In this document: positions 41,090-53,337 of the stretch, piece by piece | Numbering within the stretch: the first letter of the stretch is position 1 | How the letters are laid out: the number at the start of each line of letters is the position of its first letter | Source of the DNA: Molanna angustata | Lineage: Eukaryota; Arthropoda; Insecta; Trichoptera; Molannidae | Length of the DNA stretch: 64,000 nt | NCBI GenBank assembly: GCA_963576475.1 | Contig: OY754972.1 | Coordinates: 35,440,556-35,504,555, forward strand | Direction of reading: 5' to 3' | The notes under the pieces: model-generated | Told to the model about the DNA's origin: nothing | Seen by the model: only the letters and a program-made list of their open reading frames with translations | The model's database searches: none | Made by a program: the position numbers and the translations under genes

Positions 41090-41590
41090 AAACCATCCTG
41101 GAAGAACCGCGAAGAGATGAAAGAACCTTCTTTTCCCAGGATGCTCTACTTAATAGGTAAAATGACTAAATACACGAAGAAGAAGAAAAAAGTTTAAACC
41201 CAGATACCTGCGAAGAGATGGAAGGACAGTTGGACCTTCTTCTCCCAGGATTCTCCAACTTCATAGGTAAAATGACCAAAAATACGCGATGAAGAAGAAG
41301 AAGAAGAAATAAGTTTAAATCCAGATACCTGCGAAGAGATGGAAGGAAAATTGGACATTCTTCTCCCAGGATAGTTCATCTTCATAGGTAAGATGACCAA
41401 GTACACGTTGAAGAAAAAGAAGAAAAAAGTTTATATGCAGAACCCGTCCTGGAAGACCTGTGAAGAGATGGAGGGACAGTCGGACCTTCTTTTCCCAGGA
41501 TACTCCCCCTTCATAGGTAAAACGACCAAATACACGAAGAAGAAGAAGAATAAGAAAAAAGTTTAAATCCAAAAACCATCCTGGGCATAC
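41090..41590 (-). repeat. minisatellite, 100-130-bp unit, 4 copies
   Basis: Units marked by GAAGAGATG at 41111, 41212, 41333 and 41462, each with 'cttctcccaggat' and 'cataggtaaaatgacca' followed by (GAA)n. One unit-like sequence in reverse orientation lies at 47120-47190. Confidence 0.85.
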
Positions 41591-41650
41591 GCTCGACAAT
41601 TCACCAAAGTTTCATTATAATCGGACAAACGGTTGATAAATAAATAAATA
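41591..41650 (-). mobile_element. end of the repeat-bearing element
   Basis: 'gctcgacaattcaccaaagt', 'ttcattataatcggacaaac', 'ggttgataaataaataaat'. Its inverse (ACCGTTCATCCGATTGCAAT, GAAACTTTGGTGAATTGTCG) at 47055-47100 is followed by the same minisatellite unit. Probably the terminus of a Helitron-like or other satellite-carrying transposon. Confidence 0.45.
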
Positions 41651-44036
41651 AAATAATTTTCCTATAGGAAATCAGTATAGGTATATTATTGTTGATTTGT
41701 AAGTAAATAGTATTAGGTAGGTACCTACCTACAACAACCTTCTAAATAAATTCGATTCCTAACAAATTTTATTTGAATATCACATTCTTTCTGTAGCCAT
41801 GGAAACGATTCGAACACGTAAGTAATATCGAATGGTTCGGATACATTTTTTGAATATGTAGGTACCTACATTGGTTTGTTCGATGCCATAAAAATGAAAA
41901 TTGTCAGAAAAATCAAATATTATTTACAAATTATGCAATTTTATTATGCCTATATCTTTACTAATAAATAACACATTTTTACAATATATGTCTTAAAACT
42001 TGCCGTAATGTCTTGTGTTTCATTTTATTATTTCATAATTACATTTATTTCAAAGGTTTATTATTTTCAAGAACATATTCATTCGGTGGGAAAATGAAAT
42101 ATTGTATGAAAAGATATTAAAATGGCGGCGTTTATGTACAAAAGGCTTACTTTAAAAATAAGTTAAACATTATAATTATACCAAATATTCACCATGTTTT
42201 TCACTTAAACGCTAAGTTATACTTGAAAATATATTTTCTTCGTGTAAATACGTACTTCTAACTTTTAAACTAACAGATATTTGCGTGCAAAATGTACACT
42301 TTTTTGACAGATACGACTTGGAAAATTTTGTATGAAAAAAATAATTATTGAAATATTTTTAAAATTCAGCATTTTTATCGCATTATTTTTAGCGTGACAC
42401 TGCATCAGGTATACAGGTACACGTTCGCACATAAATTAGATTTTTAGATGCTCTTGGTTTTTCAGAAGGCGTGAGACAAACACACACACACACACACACA
42501 TACACACACACATACACTAACATTTTGATTGCTTTATTACTTTAGATATTGTACTGGGCAAACCTATCAATCAGCCGACGGAACGGATCTTTCTAGACTT
42601 TTTGGTCCCAACTATTAGGCAAATATTAGAAATTATTGCTCAGAGACTGTGGAATCTCTCTTTATTCTAATGAGAGAGTTCTTTTTGTTGAATTGTGGAA
42701 TCTGGGAGTTTTGAAATGAAGAAGACTTGCTCTTGTAATTTACTTAAATTACAATATATTTACACTTAAATCGTTTGTACAATTTACAAGTTTGAGATTC
42801 AGATTAGATACTATCTATTAGAGGTACGTTCCTAGAATGAGCCTATGTTAATTTTCATTAATAACATATACTTTTTACTGTTCCAATCCAACAGAAAACA
42901 ATAATAAGTTTTCAATAAATAATAAATTATTATACCTACCCAATTATTTTCGTAGCAACAGATCAATCATGAAATGAACTACTAACATCTACTTAACTTT
43001 CTTAAAGTTTTTTTTATACTTTAAGAAAAACACATTGAAAGGTTCTGAACCTAGCTATGAAGCAACAAACAAACGTCCATAGATGTCACTGCTATACTTT
43101 TCACTGTGTTTAAATTTTATAAATAAATATATTTAACATTTTTTACAGAGACAGAACCATCCAGATTTTTTTTATTGAACCATAAAAAAACTAAAAAAAA
43201 TTGTAAACAAACAAAAAAAGTATAACTGCAGCAAAAAAATTACAGTGATATAGGGAAATATTATTTTTCGATGATCTGCCAACTTGTAGGTACCTATTAG
43301 AGAATTAAACGATCAAAATAAATTTAAAAATGGTTATCAATAAGTTCATACCTTTGGTAATAATCATATAAGTAGATTTTTCATTTTTGTATATATATTA
43401 CACACACACACACACATTCAATATGTAATAATCCTTCCTCGAACAAGGTTCTTTGATCTATCGAGAGGTCGTTAATACATTAATTTAAAAAAAAAATGAA
43501 AAGTACCTATAGATTCAATATATATTTTGCTCTTTTTACAAAAGACAATTTAGGGATGGTCACTAAGAATAAGACAAATTAATAATATGAAGTGTCGATC
43601 AGTCAACAAGGTTCAATGTTTGGATAAAAGAATCGATACCATTTGTGGTAATCTTTAGTAGTCATAAATTCAAATAATATATTAATTCCAGCTCACATAT
43701 ATTATCCCCACACGGCCTTCATCTTAATAGTTATTTTACCCCATACATAGGCACGTTTACCCAATGCCTATTTGGGAAACATTTCATTTTAATGGCATTT
43801 CTTTAACATAATTTATGACTTGCGAAAAACACATTAAACTAAAAATATTATTATTTAATTTATCGTTTATCATCAAAATAAGTAGAGAATATGACGGATA
43901 ATATATTTACTCTACCAATCATTCCGATTGTGTTTGACCAAGCATTTCTAAATAAACATAAAAAAATACTTTTTTATATTAATGTAACATTGAATAATGT
44001 TCGTGAAACTTTGACAAAAGAAAAAATATCTAATAT
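41651..44036. other. non-coding; CA microsatellites
   Basis: (CA)n at 42477-42521 (with CATA interruptions) and a short (CA)n at 43400-43418. Otherwise AT-rich with no ORF or element recognised. Confidence 0.5.
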
Positions 44037-44050
44037 ACCTAATTGTGTAT

Positions 44051-44297
44051 TAGATTTAACTTTTTGATCGTCAGTTCTTGATGGAATTCCATTTAAATTA
44101 ATTTATATTTTTAATAAATAAAAATAAAAATACTTGTTTAGAATTAATTCCACTATTTATTTCGGGACTACCGGTTTCGTGCTTAGCACATTTTCAAGTT
44201 CTACTTGAAAATGTGCTGGTACCGGTAGTCCTTAAATAAATAGTGGAATTAATTCTAAACAAGTGTTTTTATTTTTATTTATTAAAAATATAAATTA
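44051..44297 (+). mobile_element. PLE-like inverted dimer with 14-bp TSD
   Basis: ACCTAATTGTGTAT at 44037-44050 and again at 44298-44311. A one-sided tail of ~47 nt on the left (44051-44097) contains GGAATTCCATTT, the same box as in the PLE at 16.8 kb. Then two inverted arms (about 44098-44190 and 44201-44297) pair nearly throughout, with TAGAATTAATTCCACTATTT and GGACTACCGGT in each. On the minus strand an arm reads TGTGC-taa-GCAC-GAAACCGGT, again a stem-loop followed by GAAAC. No coding sequence. Confidence 0.8.
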
Positions 44298-44311
44298 ACC
44301 TAATTGTGTAT

Positions 44312-45345
44312 GTTGTTGACTGTTGGTATTATTTGTATAATACTTATTGATGGAATGATTTTTTTGGCTCTGTAATTATATCTTTCCTATTATGTGAGCT
44401 AAAATATCAATGTGTAAATGAGCTGTTGGCTTTCCCAAATAAAATAAAAGAATATGAAAAAAATATATACCTAATAAACATACATACAGGTCAGAGAATA
44501 TTTGAGAGTCATAGGTCATACAATATAGATCACTTTGGTATGTTTATGTGTGTAATTTCGAAACAGTATCTTTGTATTAAACCATGTAAGAGTCATTACA
44601 TGAGTGTTTGCAAGTATATTGACGTGTGGCATTGTAGGTTTTAAAATATCTACATACAGTACACAATCCATTATGAGCTCGTTGTAGGTAGATGAAAATA
44701 TTCTGCAGAAGGACAGCACAGAGTTAAAACACGTGGAGTTCAATCGTCAAAAAAGCAAACAAATTGCATGTACTTGTCGCGTGTCGGGACACGATTATTT
44801 ATCGGATGTTTTGTCCCAAAGTATTTCATGTACTAGTGGGATCAAATATTCCCAATTTATCACTTTTTTCATCAATAATATGTATATTTAAAAACTTGCA
44901 TACAATAATGCTCGAGGAGAGCGGACGGGGAAGGGTTGCGGGGAGAGTCTGTCCGACAAAATAATGTGAACAACGTCATGCAAACTAATTTGCGAGCGAG
45001 ATCCGACATGATTTTTTATTCGGCGTGTGGGCCCCTGGCAAAACATACGACAATTAATGTAGGAGACGATAAAAATCTTAGTCGGATAGATGTGAATAGC
45101 TCCAGACAAAAATTATTGCTAAATCACCTAGCATATTGTCGTTCTTAAGCTGTACGATGTACTGACCAGACCAGGCTAATAGCACCAAGATTCCAGGAGT
45201 CTGTTCACCTGGCTGCAGGTAGAAAGGAGTTGAGAAAGGAAGTGCACGGTGTGATAACTTTCGACCAATAAGAAAAAAAAATAGTTCCTACCAGGATAAA
45301 AAAATACTTTTTTTTGCAATGTTAACATCATGTTTTTTGACATAT
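44312..45345. other. no recognised feature
   Basis: 44910-45150 is less AT-rich than its surroundings and has short frames on both strands, none with a domain. Function unknown. Confidence 0.4.
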
Positions 45346-46164
45346 TCCACTGGCGATTCGTTCAAGAGAATGAAATTCTATTGAAGGAAGAGGCAGTTTA
45401 AATCCAAGATGCGTGTACGAAGGAACATTTTGTTTGGCGTAGTGGACTTTTTGCATGCTAAAATCACCAACTTAGAGGCTTCGCAGCATGTATGTTCCGT
45501 TACATGGATTTGTTCAGAATTCGGAGTAGAACATTTTATGTGAGTTTTGTGTGTCTGTGTGTCTGTTTGTGTGCGTTGTGTGTCCCCCCCCCCTTATAAC
45601 ATTTGATCGGCTCAATTTACAGAGCCCAAAATTTCAGGATATATAAATAGTTATAGGCCTACGAAACTTTTATACTCAGAATTGTGAATTTTTGTTTCAG
45701 TCAGGGGTTATCAACTTTGAATTTTTTGGTTTTTCCATGTATCTCAGAAACCATATTTCCAAAGTTTTAAAAATATCTAAAAAAACACCCCAACTAGATG
45801 ATTTAATTTTCTATAAAAAATATTACTATTGTAGTAGTACATCTCAAATTTTTTTAACAATTTTTTTAAAAATTTAATTTAGTGACGACATCGCTTCATA
45901 CAATTTGTATGGCAGTCGCCTATACACAATATGTAAGAAGAGTTAATAGTTAGATACTTCATCTCCAAACATACATACATACCATTATGCTGTTTTCATA
46001 TTCCGGGTAGGAAAAGAGGGCTGACCTCCATACTGTCCTATCTTGATATACATACCAACATGTGTTAAAATTTTCAATAATTTGGTTTATAATTTGATTC
46101 CAATTCTTCAACTATACATACTATCGCTTTCGACAGTTGGATCTCATGTGTTACATGCAACTAG
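45346..46164 (+). mobile_element. HINE copy 12, both ends present
   Basis: Variant 5' end TTCCACTGGCGATTCG, short GT/TCTG microsatellite (45547-45582) and C-tract, 3' subterminal repeat near 46128-46141, hairpin, CTAG at 46161-46164 followed by T. Shorter than copy 3 by an internal deletion of about 200 bp. Confidence 0.75.
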
Positions 46165-46795
46165 TTATATAACTTGAAATGCAGGTATTTCAATTTCACC
46201 TTACTTTTAATGAGCATCATTTCACTTTTATATTTTGTTTTGAATATAAAAGTGATCACTAAAATTCTTGATTTTCTAAATTTACATTCTCTGTGAAATG
46301 TTTGGATCTGCCCTGTAAAGATAAAACATTTTTTAAAAGGGCTTACGTAGAAGACGTACAATATACCTAACATTAAATATTTATGACTCAAAAATGTTAT
46401 TTAATCGTTAAATAGACGGAACCATGAATATTATAAATCTCAAATACGCTAAAAATAACAAATTTAAAATATTCACGAAGGAATTCTATTTTGTACTTAT
46501 TTTATTAAAAAAACACATTTTATGGTTAACAAAGACATGCTTGAAATTCCCACGGTGAATAAAAAGACGAAAGAACTCCCAACATTTTCAAATAATTTTC
46601 CTTTGAAAGAATGAAGGTAGTTGAATTTGTGAAATAATATAAGTCTTCGTGTTTTTCTTGCTATTTGAAATATGTTATCTCAAAATAAACAAAAAAAACT
46701 TTACAAAGCCCTCAATATACAATGGACTATACAATATATGAAGTAAAGGAAACAAGGGAATTCAACACATAATCTGAAATTTCTAATTATAATTT
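46165..46795. other. no recognised feature
   Basis: AT-rich, non-coding. Confidence 0.4.
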
Positions 46796-46870
46796 CATCC
46801 CTTCGGTCCCTTCAGTCAATTCGTCCCTTTAACTCACTTCCGTCCTTTCAGTCCCAGTTCCTTCCGAAAA
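46796..46870 (+). repeat. pyrimidine-rich CCCTTCAG block
   Basis: Third occurrence of the CCGTCCTTTCAGTCCC-type block (see 32229 and 40891). Confidence 0.65.
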
Positions 46871-46979
46871 AATATGTTCTTAAAACACCTGCATTTATGT
46901 AGTTTTGTCAAAAATAAATTTAGGAGGAAGCAGGTTCACGAGGCTGATAGGAGTATGAAGTAAAAAGGATTGATTCACG

Positions 46980-47174
46980 ATATATTAGATTGATCTACAT
47001 ACATTATAAATTTGTATGTATGTATGTACATATGTATGCTATGCGCACCTAAACCGTTCATCCGATTGCAATGAAACTTTGGTGAATTGTCGATCGTATG
47101 TTCGGGATGGCTTCTGAATAAAAAAACCTTTTTTCTTCTTCTTCTTCTTCATCGGGAATTAGGTCATTTTACCT
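46980..47174 (+). mobile_element. terminus of the repeat-bearing element, opposite orientation
   Basis: ACCGTTCATCCGATTGCAAT ... GGTGAATTGTCG then (CTT)n and 'ggtcattttacctatgaagg'; inverse counterpart of 41500-41650. Preceded by (GTAT)n near 47014-47040. Confidence 0.5.
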
Positions 47175-47470
47175 ATGAAGGTGGAGTATCCTGTTTATAG
47201 AGAGAGAGGGAGAGAGGGTCGGCACGATAAGGAGGCTGATATAAGAGCGCTGGGCCTTACCAACTGGAAGAGAGCCGCAGAGTGTAGGGAAGAATGGCGG
47301 ACATGTCGTAAGCCCTGTAGGTGCCTCGAGTTCTTGGTTCATATACAATATCCCAACTTCGTCTCTATTGAGACGTTAAAAAAATGTTTGTCAATACAAA
47401 TATCATTTGACTCCCGAAAGGGAAAAAATCCCATGTTTGCGTATGTATATGCAATTAAATAAATATTCGA
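47175..47470 (+). pseudogene. RTE-like LINE C-terminus plus 3' UTR
   Basis: The frame reads DIRALGLTNWKRAAECREEW, the 'D...LG..NW...A.dR..W' C-terminal block of RTE-like proteins, then a 3' UTR with 'gacgttaaaaaaatgtttg' and 'atttgactcccgaaaggg', which recurs inverted at 30115-30240 and 60035-60140. 5'-truncated. Confidence 0.65.
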
Positions 47471-48523
47471 TTTAAAACCGAATATGTTTAATTATATTTT
47501 TACTCCTCACTAATCCAAGGGGATATAGTTGGGAGTTATGATTTCGCAATTTTTAAGGCTATTTTTTTTATTGAACATTATCAACTAGTATCATACTGAG
47601 ATTGTATTCCGAAAGTTTCATCACAATGTATCTGTGTGTGTGCTATGTGCTGTGTGCTGCGTGCTATGTACCTACGGCTTGTTCATTTTCCTTTTTTTTA
47701 TCTATTATAAACGAAAGTACTCATTCGATTCTTTTCAAAATTTTGCTAATATGTATATCTAATACTCATTTAGACCCCATTATATTTTGAAGGATATCTG
47801 AATGATGCTTTTCATTTTTTTTAACTATTGAATATTTCAAAGTGACCCCAAGCACAGGCATTGAAGAATTATCAAGTGTTCATAATTAAATATTTAAATA
47901 AAAAAAATAATTGAACAAACTCATTTCATGAAAATTCTGAAAATATTCTATCTAAAATTCGAATACTTTATGGAGTGACTTGTTAGTGAGGAGTTAAGCG
48001 TTGGCCACAATCCACTCGTTTTATGATTAATTTAAAAATTTCGCTATTTACAAATCATCTGAGGCGTTTCTGAATTTACATCATTATATAACTGAGAGTG
48101 AGGTTATTTTTAGCTAAGAGAAAATGTCAAAATAATCATATTTAAGAGATGCTAGACGTACATACATAAGACAAATAATATGAAAAAGCGAAAATAGTTA
48201 CAAAGTATGAAAGATGACAGAATGTCTCTGCAAGATACAGATACAATAATATAACCTCGACCCTTCTATGTATGACAAACGTGAACGTATTCTGACAACT
48301 AAAATGTTATCATGTTTATTATGATAAAATGGCACAATATTGTTTGAGACACAAACAACGCTGCGCTGTTCGAGAGGACAACATTAGCAGCGAACAATAT
48401 TGAGAAAAAAGATAAACAGACATGAAAACATTTTCACCGACACAGCTGAAGTTTATTAAAGATTTCAAAATGTACTTGCGGTACATAATATCTTCACAGT
48501 TAATGACGGCTGTTTTATCTTTA
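47471..48523. other. mostly featureless
   Basis: Around 47990-48020 'gttggccacaatccactcg' recalls the 39.7-kb tandem unit. Otherwise AT-rich, non-coding. Confidence 0.4.
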
Positions 48524-48526
48524 TCT

Positions 48527-49676
<1,150 letters not shown>

Positions 49677-50225
49677 TATTATATATAATTCTTCTGTACG
49701 TGTGTATGTCACTGAAATCCTCCTAAACGGCTCAACCGATTTTGATGAAATTTTTTGTTTGTGTTTGTGTGCGTCCCTAAATGGTTTAGGTTTACAAAAT
49801 GGAATTTGAAATATTAATATAATAAAAGTAAAATAAAAAACATGATTTTTTATAACTATAAATTATATTAGGTGGCGCTTATGTCAAATTGGCAATTTAG
49901 TTTTTTCCATCTGATAACACTAAGAAATCTGTCATTTACGTTGTAGTTTGGCTTTTTTTGACATTTAATGTTCCTTTCGCTCTGTTTCGGTATTCTTAAT
50001 ATTTCAATTCTTTCATTTCCGTGTCCAGACCATATATGCTGTATTGCAATTAAATACGAAATGACAATCAATCTAATCTCAAAGTGTTTAGCACCTCATC
50101 GAACAAAAAAATGTTATTTTGCTCAGGGAATAATAACATCCGTATGATTCAAATATACTATGTTACATATATGTTTTTTGTTTCACAAATAGTTCGGGCA
50201 GGACAACGTCTGTCGGGTCCGCTAG
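49677..50225 (+). mobile_element. Helitron-like element 2, head-to-tail with element 1
   Basis: Begins at the T after the CTAG of element 1 with TATTATATATAATTCTTCTG and repeats the same 5' region (CCTCCTAAACGGCTCAACCG). 3' end AGGACAACGTCTGTCGGGTC then CGCTAG at 50225, followed by T. Shares both ends with element 1 but has a different, shorter middle. Confidence 0.75.
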
Positions 50226-50493
50226 TATTATATATATTAAAGACTCCATTGTCAACAATAGAGTCTATAATATAAAAGCAATAATTTTTAACTATTTAAA
50301 ATATTATTTATCCGCCACCACAAATGAAGCTTATGGCGACAGAAACCGGTCTATTGCAGAACTTAAGTACCTATAAGAGAATCCAGGTAACTTTCAAACC
50401 TCGCAAATTCTAAAACACAGGAGAGTCCAAGAAACTCCTAAGACACGTACTGCGTCATAAAGTACTAATTCATACATAAATTATTAACTTAAT
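50226..50493. other. no recognised feature
   Basis: AT-rich. Confidence 0.4.
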
Positions 50494-50640
50494 AAGAAGG
50501 CATAAATTGTGAACGTTGCGCAAGCGCATAAAGTGATCACGCAAACCATATGATGACAGGTCATATGCCCTGTAGATGCTTTCAAACCCTGCTTCTTCTT
50601 TAATATTCCAAATTTGTCTAAAAATATCTTAATTTATTTC
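50494..50640 (+). repeat. dispersed repeat copy 2 plus LINE 3' relic
   Basis: 'gaaggcataaattgtgaacg' and 'ttgcgcaagcgcataaagtg' as at 7581, then 'gacaggtcatatgccctgta' comparable to 47300-47320 of the RTE-like relic. Confidence 0.5.
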
Positions 50641-51472
50641 GGCGGAGAGGGGAACGGATGTTTTCATTTCAAAATGTTCAACTTTACCTTTCAAAAAAAA
50701 TATGCCGTCTCCTAAGTCAATATATTATGTTATAATATGTTAAAATATTAATAAAACAACACATAAATTACTTGTATTTTACAGTTGTCAAAATACGATT
50801 TTATCGTCTTATTTTAACATCCTTTTCAAAAAGCCTACATGTCTGCGACAATGAATTAATGAAGAGATTGAAAAGAAAAATGGAGGGTTGATATAAGGAG
50901 AGGATATTTCTCTTACTTTCCATTTCCTTTCGCCTTAAATGTATGATGGTCGTATGTACATCGCTGTAATAAATTCAGACTAACAAAAAAACGGTCGTAA
51001 TCCTTCTGTTAAAAAAGTCAGAAATAACGTTTGGTAAAAATACACAAATAGTCAAGAGACTTTAGCATTTATGTGTCAATGAGATTCTTCTTATGTATAT
51101 TCATAACATTTTTATACTTTACTCTCTTCTTTTATGCATAAATGGGGATTTATATTATTTAACATAAAATTCTCAATGAATCTTGATGGATTTTTATGGT
51201 CAATTTTATGTTATCCGTCCAACCCTTACAACATATTATACATACATACATACCTACCTAAATCAACTTCTTTTTCATACCCATTGTGGAAAGGAGATAA
51301 ACATAAATGAAGCATAGAACGCAGTCATCGATTTATCAGTAGACGCCGTTAGAGAATAAGTTTTGTCGTCATTCTCATAGATAGCGATAGAGTTTTCACC
51401 TTTTTTTTAAGACTTGTGAAAAAATCCAACAACATACAAGTTTTAAATTTGATTGATAAGGGAACTCAACTA
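50641..51472. other. no recognised feature
   Basis: AT-rich, non-coding. Confidence 0.4.
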
Positions 51473-51520
51473 AAAGGCATAGTTGGTGAACGTTGCGCAA
51501 GGGCTTAAAGTCATCAAGTA
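51473..51520 (+). repeat. dispersed repeat copy 3
   Basis: 'aaaaggcatagttggtgaac' and 'gttgcgcaagggcttaaagt' match 7581-7628 and 50494-50540. Confidence 0.5.
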
Positions 51521-51609
51521 AATCCCAATGACGGATCGAAAGACGATAATATTTATTCCAACTTCGGCTTTGTTAAAAATATAGTACCTACTTTTTATTT
51601 CCATGATCC

Positions 51610-51895
51610 AATATTGAGAATTGGCCCACCACCACCCAGACTCGCTTTAGGAGATGAAGTCTCCTATTCGAGTCCACTGAATACGCCAGCAAAAGGCGCA
51701 CTTAAAAAGTGTGCCGCGTATAGGTGCGTGAGGGTGACCCTTAGGTTGCTCAAGATCAGCCCGCAGGTCACACGACACATGCATCCTTTCGGTCACCAGA
51801 AGGGCGACCTCCAGGATGCACACACCCCAAGATCAGTTTACCCTCAAAGCCCCACAATTATTATTTTTTTTTTCGTTTATCACCCCAATTTATAA
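51610..51895 (-). other. GC-richer repeat-like block ending in poly-T
   Basis: Distinctly less AT-rich (51640-51850) and ends in T10 at about 51864, so on the minus strand it would begin after poly-A or, on the plus strand, end with it inverted. It may be a LINE or SINE piece; the 93-codon plus frame shows no domain. Confidence 0.35.
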
Positions 51896-52200
51896 AAAAG
51901 AAATACAACATCGGAATACAATAAAATACATGAAATAGAGTTACAACGAATATCATACAAGGAACAATCCACAACAGCAAATAAACAAGAAGTTAGTTCG
52001 GCCTCTGTGCAGCAGAGTCGCATGCACGGAGGAATCAACAGTAAACAATTTATGTAAATAACTAGAGGTAAATCAACAATATTAAATAGACATGTAATAC
52101 AATAAGAGCAACTACATGATCCAATAGGTACTATTTAAAATGTATTCGTGCATTATACTGAACTGTGTTCTTTTAAAACTTTATCGGAATTAGGTATATC
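51896..52200. other. no recognised feature
   Basis: AT-rich, non-coding. Confidence 0.4.
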
Positions 52201-52378
52201 TGGGTCAATGGCAGAGCGGTTAGCACGCTGGGCTAGTAATCCAGTGGTCGCGAGTTCGAATCCTGCCTCGACCGATTTCGTTCACCGATAGCACAAGCAT
52301 TTATGCTTATTTAAGGGAACAAAGGAAAATGTATATGTACTTGTTTAACAAGAACATATTCATTTTTATAAAAAAAAG
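52201..52378 (+). mobile_element. tRNA-Thr-derived SINE, full-length
   Basis: Best copy of the family. The head folds as a tRNA: A box TGGCAGAGCGGTTAGCA, anticodon stem CTGGG/TCCAG with loop CTAGTAA (anticodon AGT, Thr), B box GAGTTCGAATCC. Body 'gatttcgttcaccgatagca', 'caagcatttatgcttattt', 'tgtacttgtttaacaagaac', A-rich tail at 52368-52378. The common tail in six loci shows it is a SINE and not a tRNA gene. Confidence 0.85.
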
Positions 52379-52566
52379 TTTAATTTATAATAGAAATATA
52401 ATTCAAATATGTAAAGGCATTAAGAAAATATTGACTTATTGAAAAAAGTTGTCCTTACTTAACTATTAGTTCAAATTACTTTACCTTTATGTAATACAGA
52501 GGAATGTCAAGTATTTATCAAAACTAATTGAGTTTTACTGGCTATTTTAAGTAATCACCAAAACAA
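52379..52566. other. no recognised feature
   Basis: AT-rich. Confidence 0.4.
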
Positions 52567-52800
52567 TGTTGCCTCATAGTTTTTTTGGACTTCGAGAAGC
52601 TCGTCGTAATGGGAGGCATGGAGGGTAGGTGATCCAGAGGGCCATCACCGATGAAGCGACATTGTTAATTCCATCAGTCTGCCCAAGACCGTCCTAGGTA
52701 CATGGAGGCGGACGGTTCGGCGGGTGGTTGAGTATAGGCGCCATCCCCAGTCACGAGGCCAAAGAGGAGGAAGAGAAAGAAGAAACAAAAAAAGCACACA
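52567..52800 (+). other. GC-richer repeat-like block ending in purine tract
   Basis: GC-rich stretch (52600-52745) followed by GAGGAAGAGAAAGAAGAAAC and A7. Looks like the 3' region of a retroposon, but I cannot name it. Confidence 0.3.
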
Positions 52801-53337
52801 CCTAGTAAAAAATGTGTTCTCCCAAATTGGAGAGTTACAAAGGCCAACAATACACCACTACATATGATATTTTGTTACCAAGAAATATGTATACTAATTT
52901 TATATAAATCAATGGATATATGAATATTTTCGTATCTTTGCACAAAGCTGGTCTTTCCGTTAGTTAGGCATGCTGGTATAACCAAAACTTGTTAATACAA
53001 AAGTAATCAATGCTGGGAAAATTGGGATTTCGTTTTGGAAAGTAGGGTTTTACAATACCGCGTTGGGTAACAAATATTTTCTAATAGGCCATCTGATTCC
53101 ATTATAGATAATTTCCTTTAAACCATTCACTGTACATACTTATTTATTGATACCTAATTACAACGAGAATATTATAAAGCTTAATAATTTTATTAACATA
53201 ATAATATAAAACAATTTGTAGATTGAAATTTATGTTAATGATTGTAGACTCTAGTTTCTGTCTTCACAAGATATTAATTTTTAGAAGTTGTATGATTTAT
53301 TTTATTGCACCTTTGTCTTTTTTAATAAGATGAACTG
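52801..53337. other. no recognised feature
   Basis: AT-rich, non-coding. Confidence 0.4.

Noticed and set aside
40431..41590. CRISPR-like array
   Set aside because: Units are contiguous degenerate tandem repeats without unique spacers, in clearly eukaryotic DNA.
44098..44297. Rho-independent terminator or simple hairpin
   Set aside because: A 14-bp flanking duplication and a one-sided tail show a transposed element rather than a regulatory hairpin; the DNA is eukaryotic.
44910..45150. Host exon or conserved regulatory element in a less AT-rich patch
   Set aside because: Only short frames on both strands, no splice-site/frame agreement and no recognisable domain; composition alone is not enough.
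52201..52275. Genuine tRNA-Thr(AGT) gene
   Set aside because: It folds well, but it continues into the SINE body and A-rich tail shared with five other loci.
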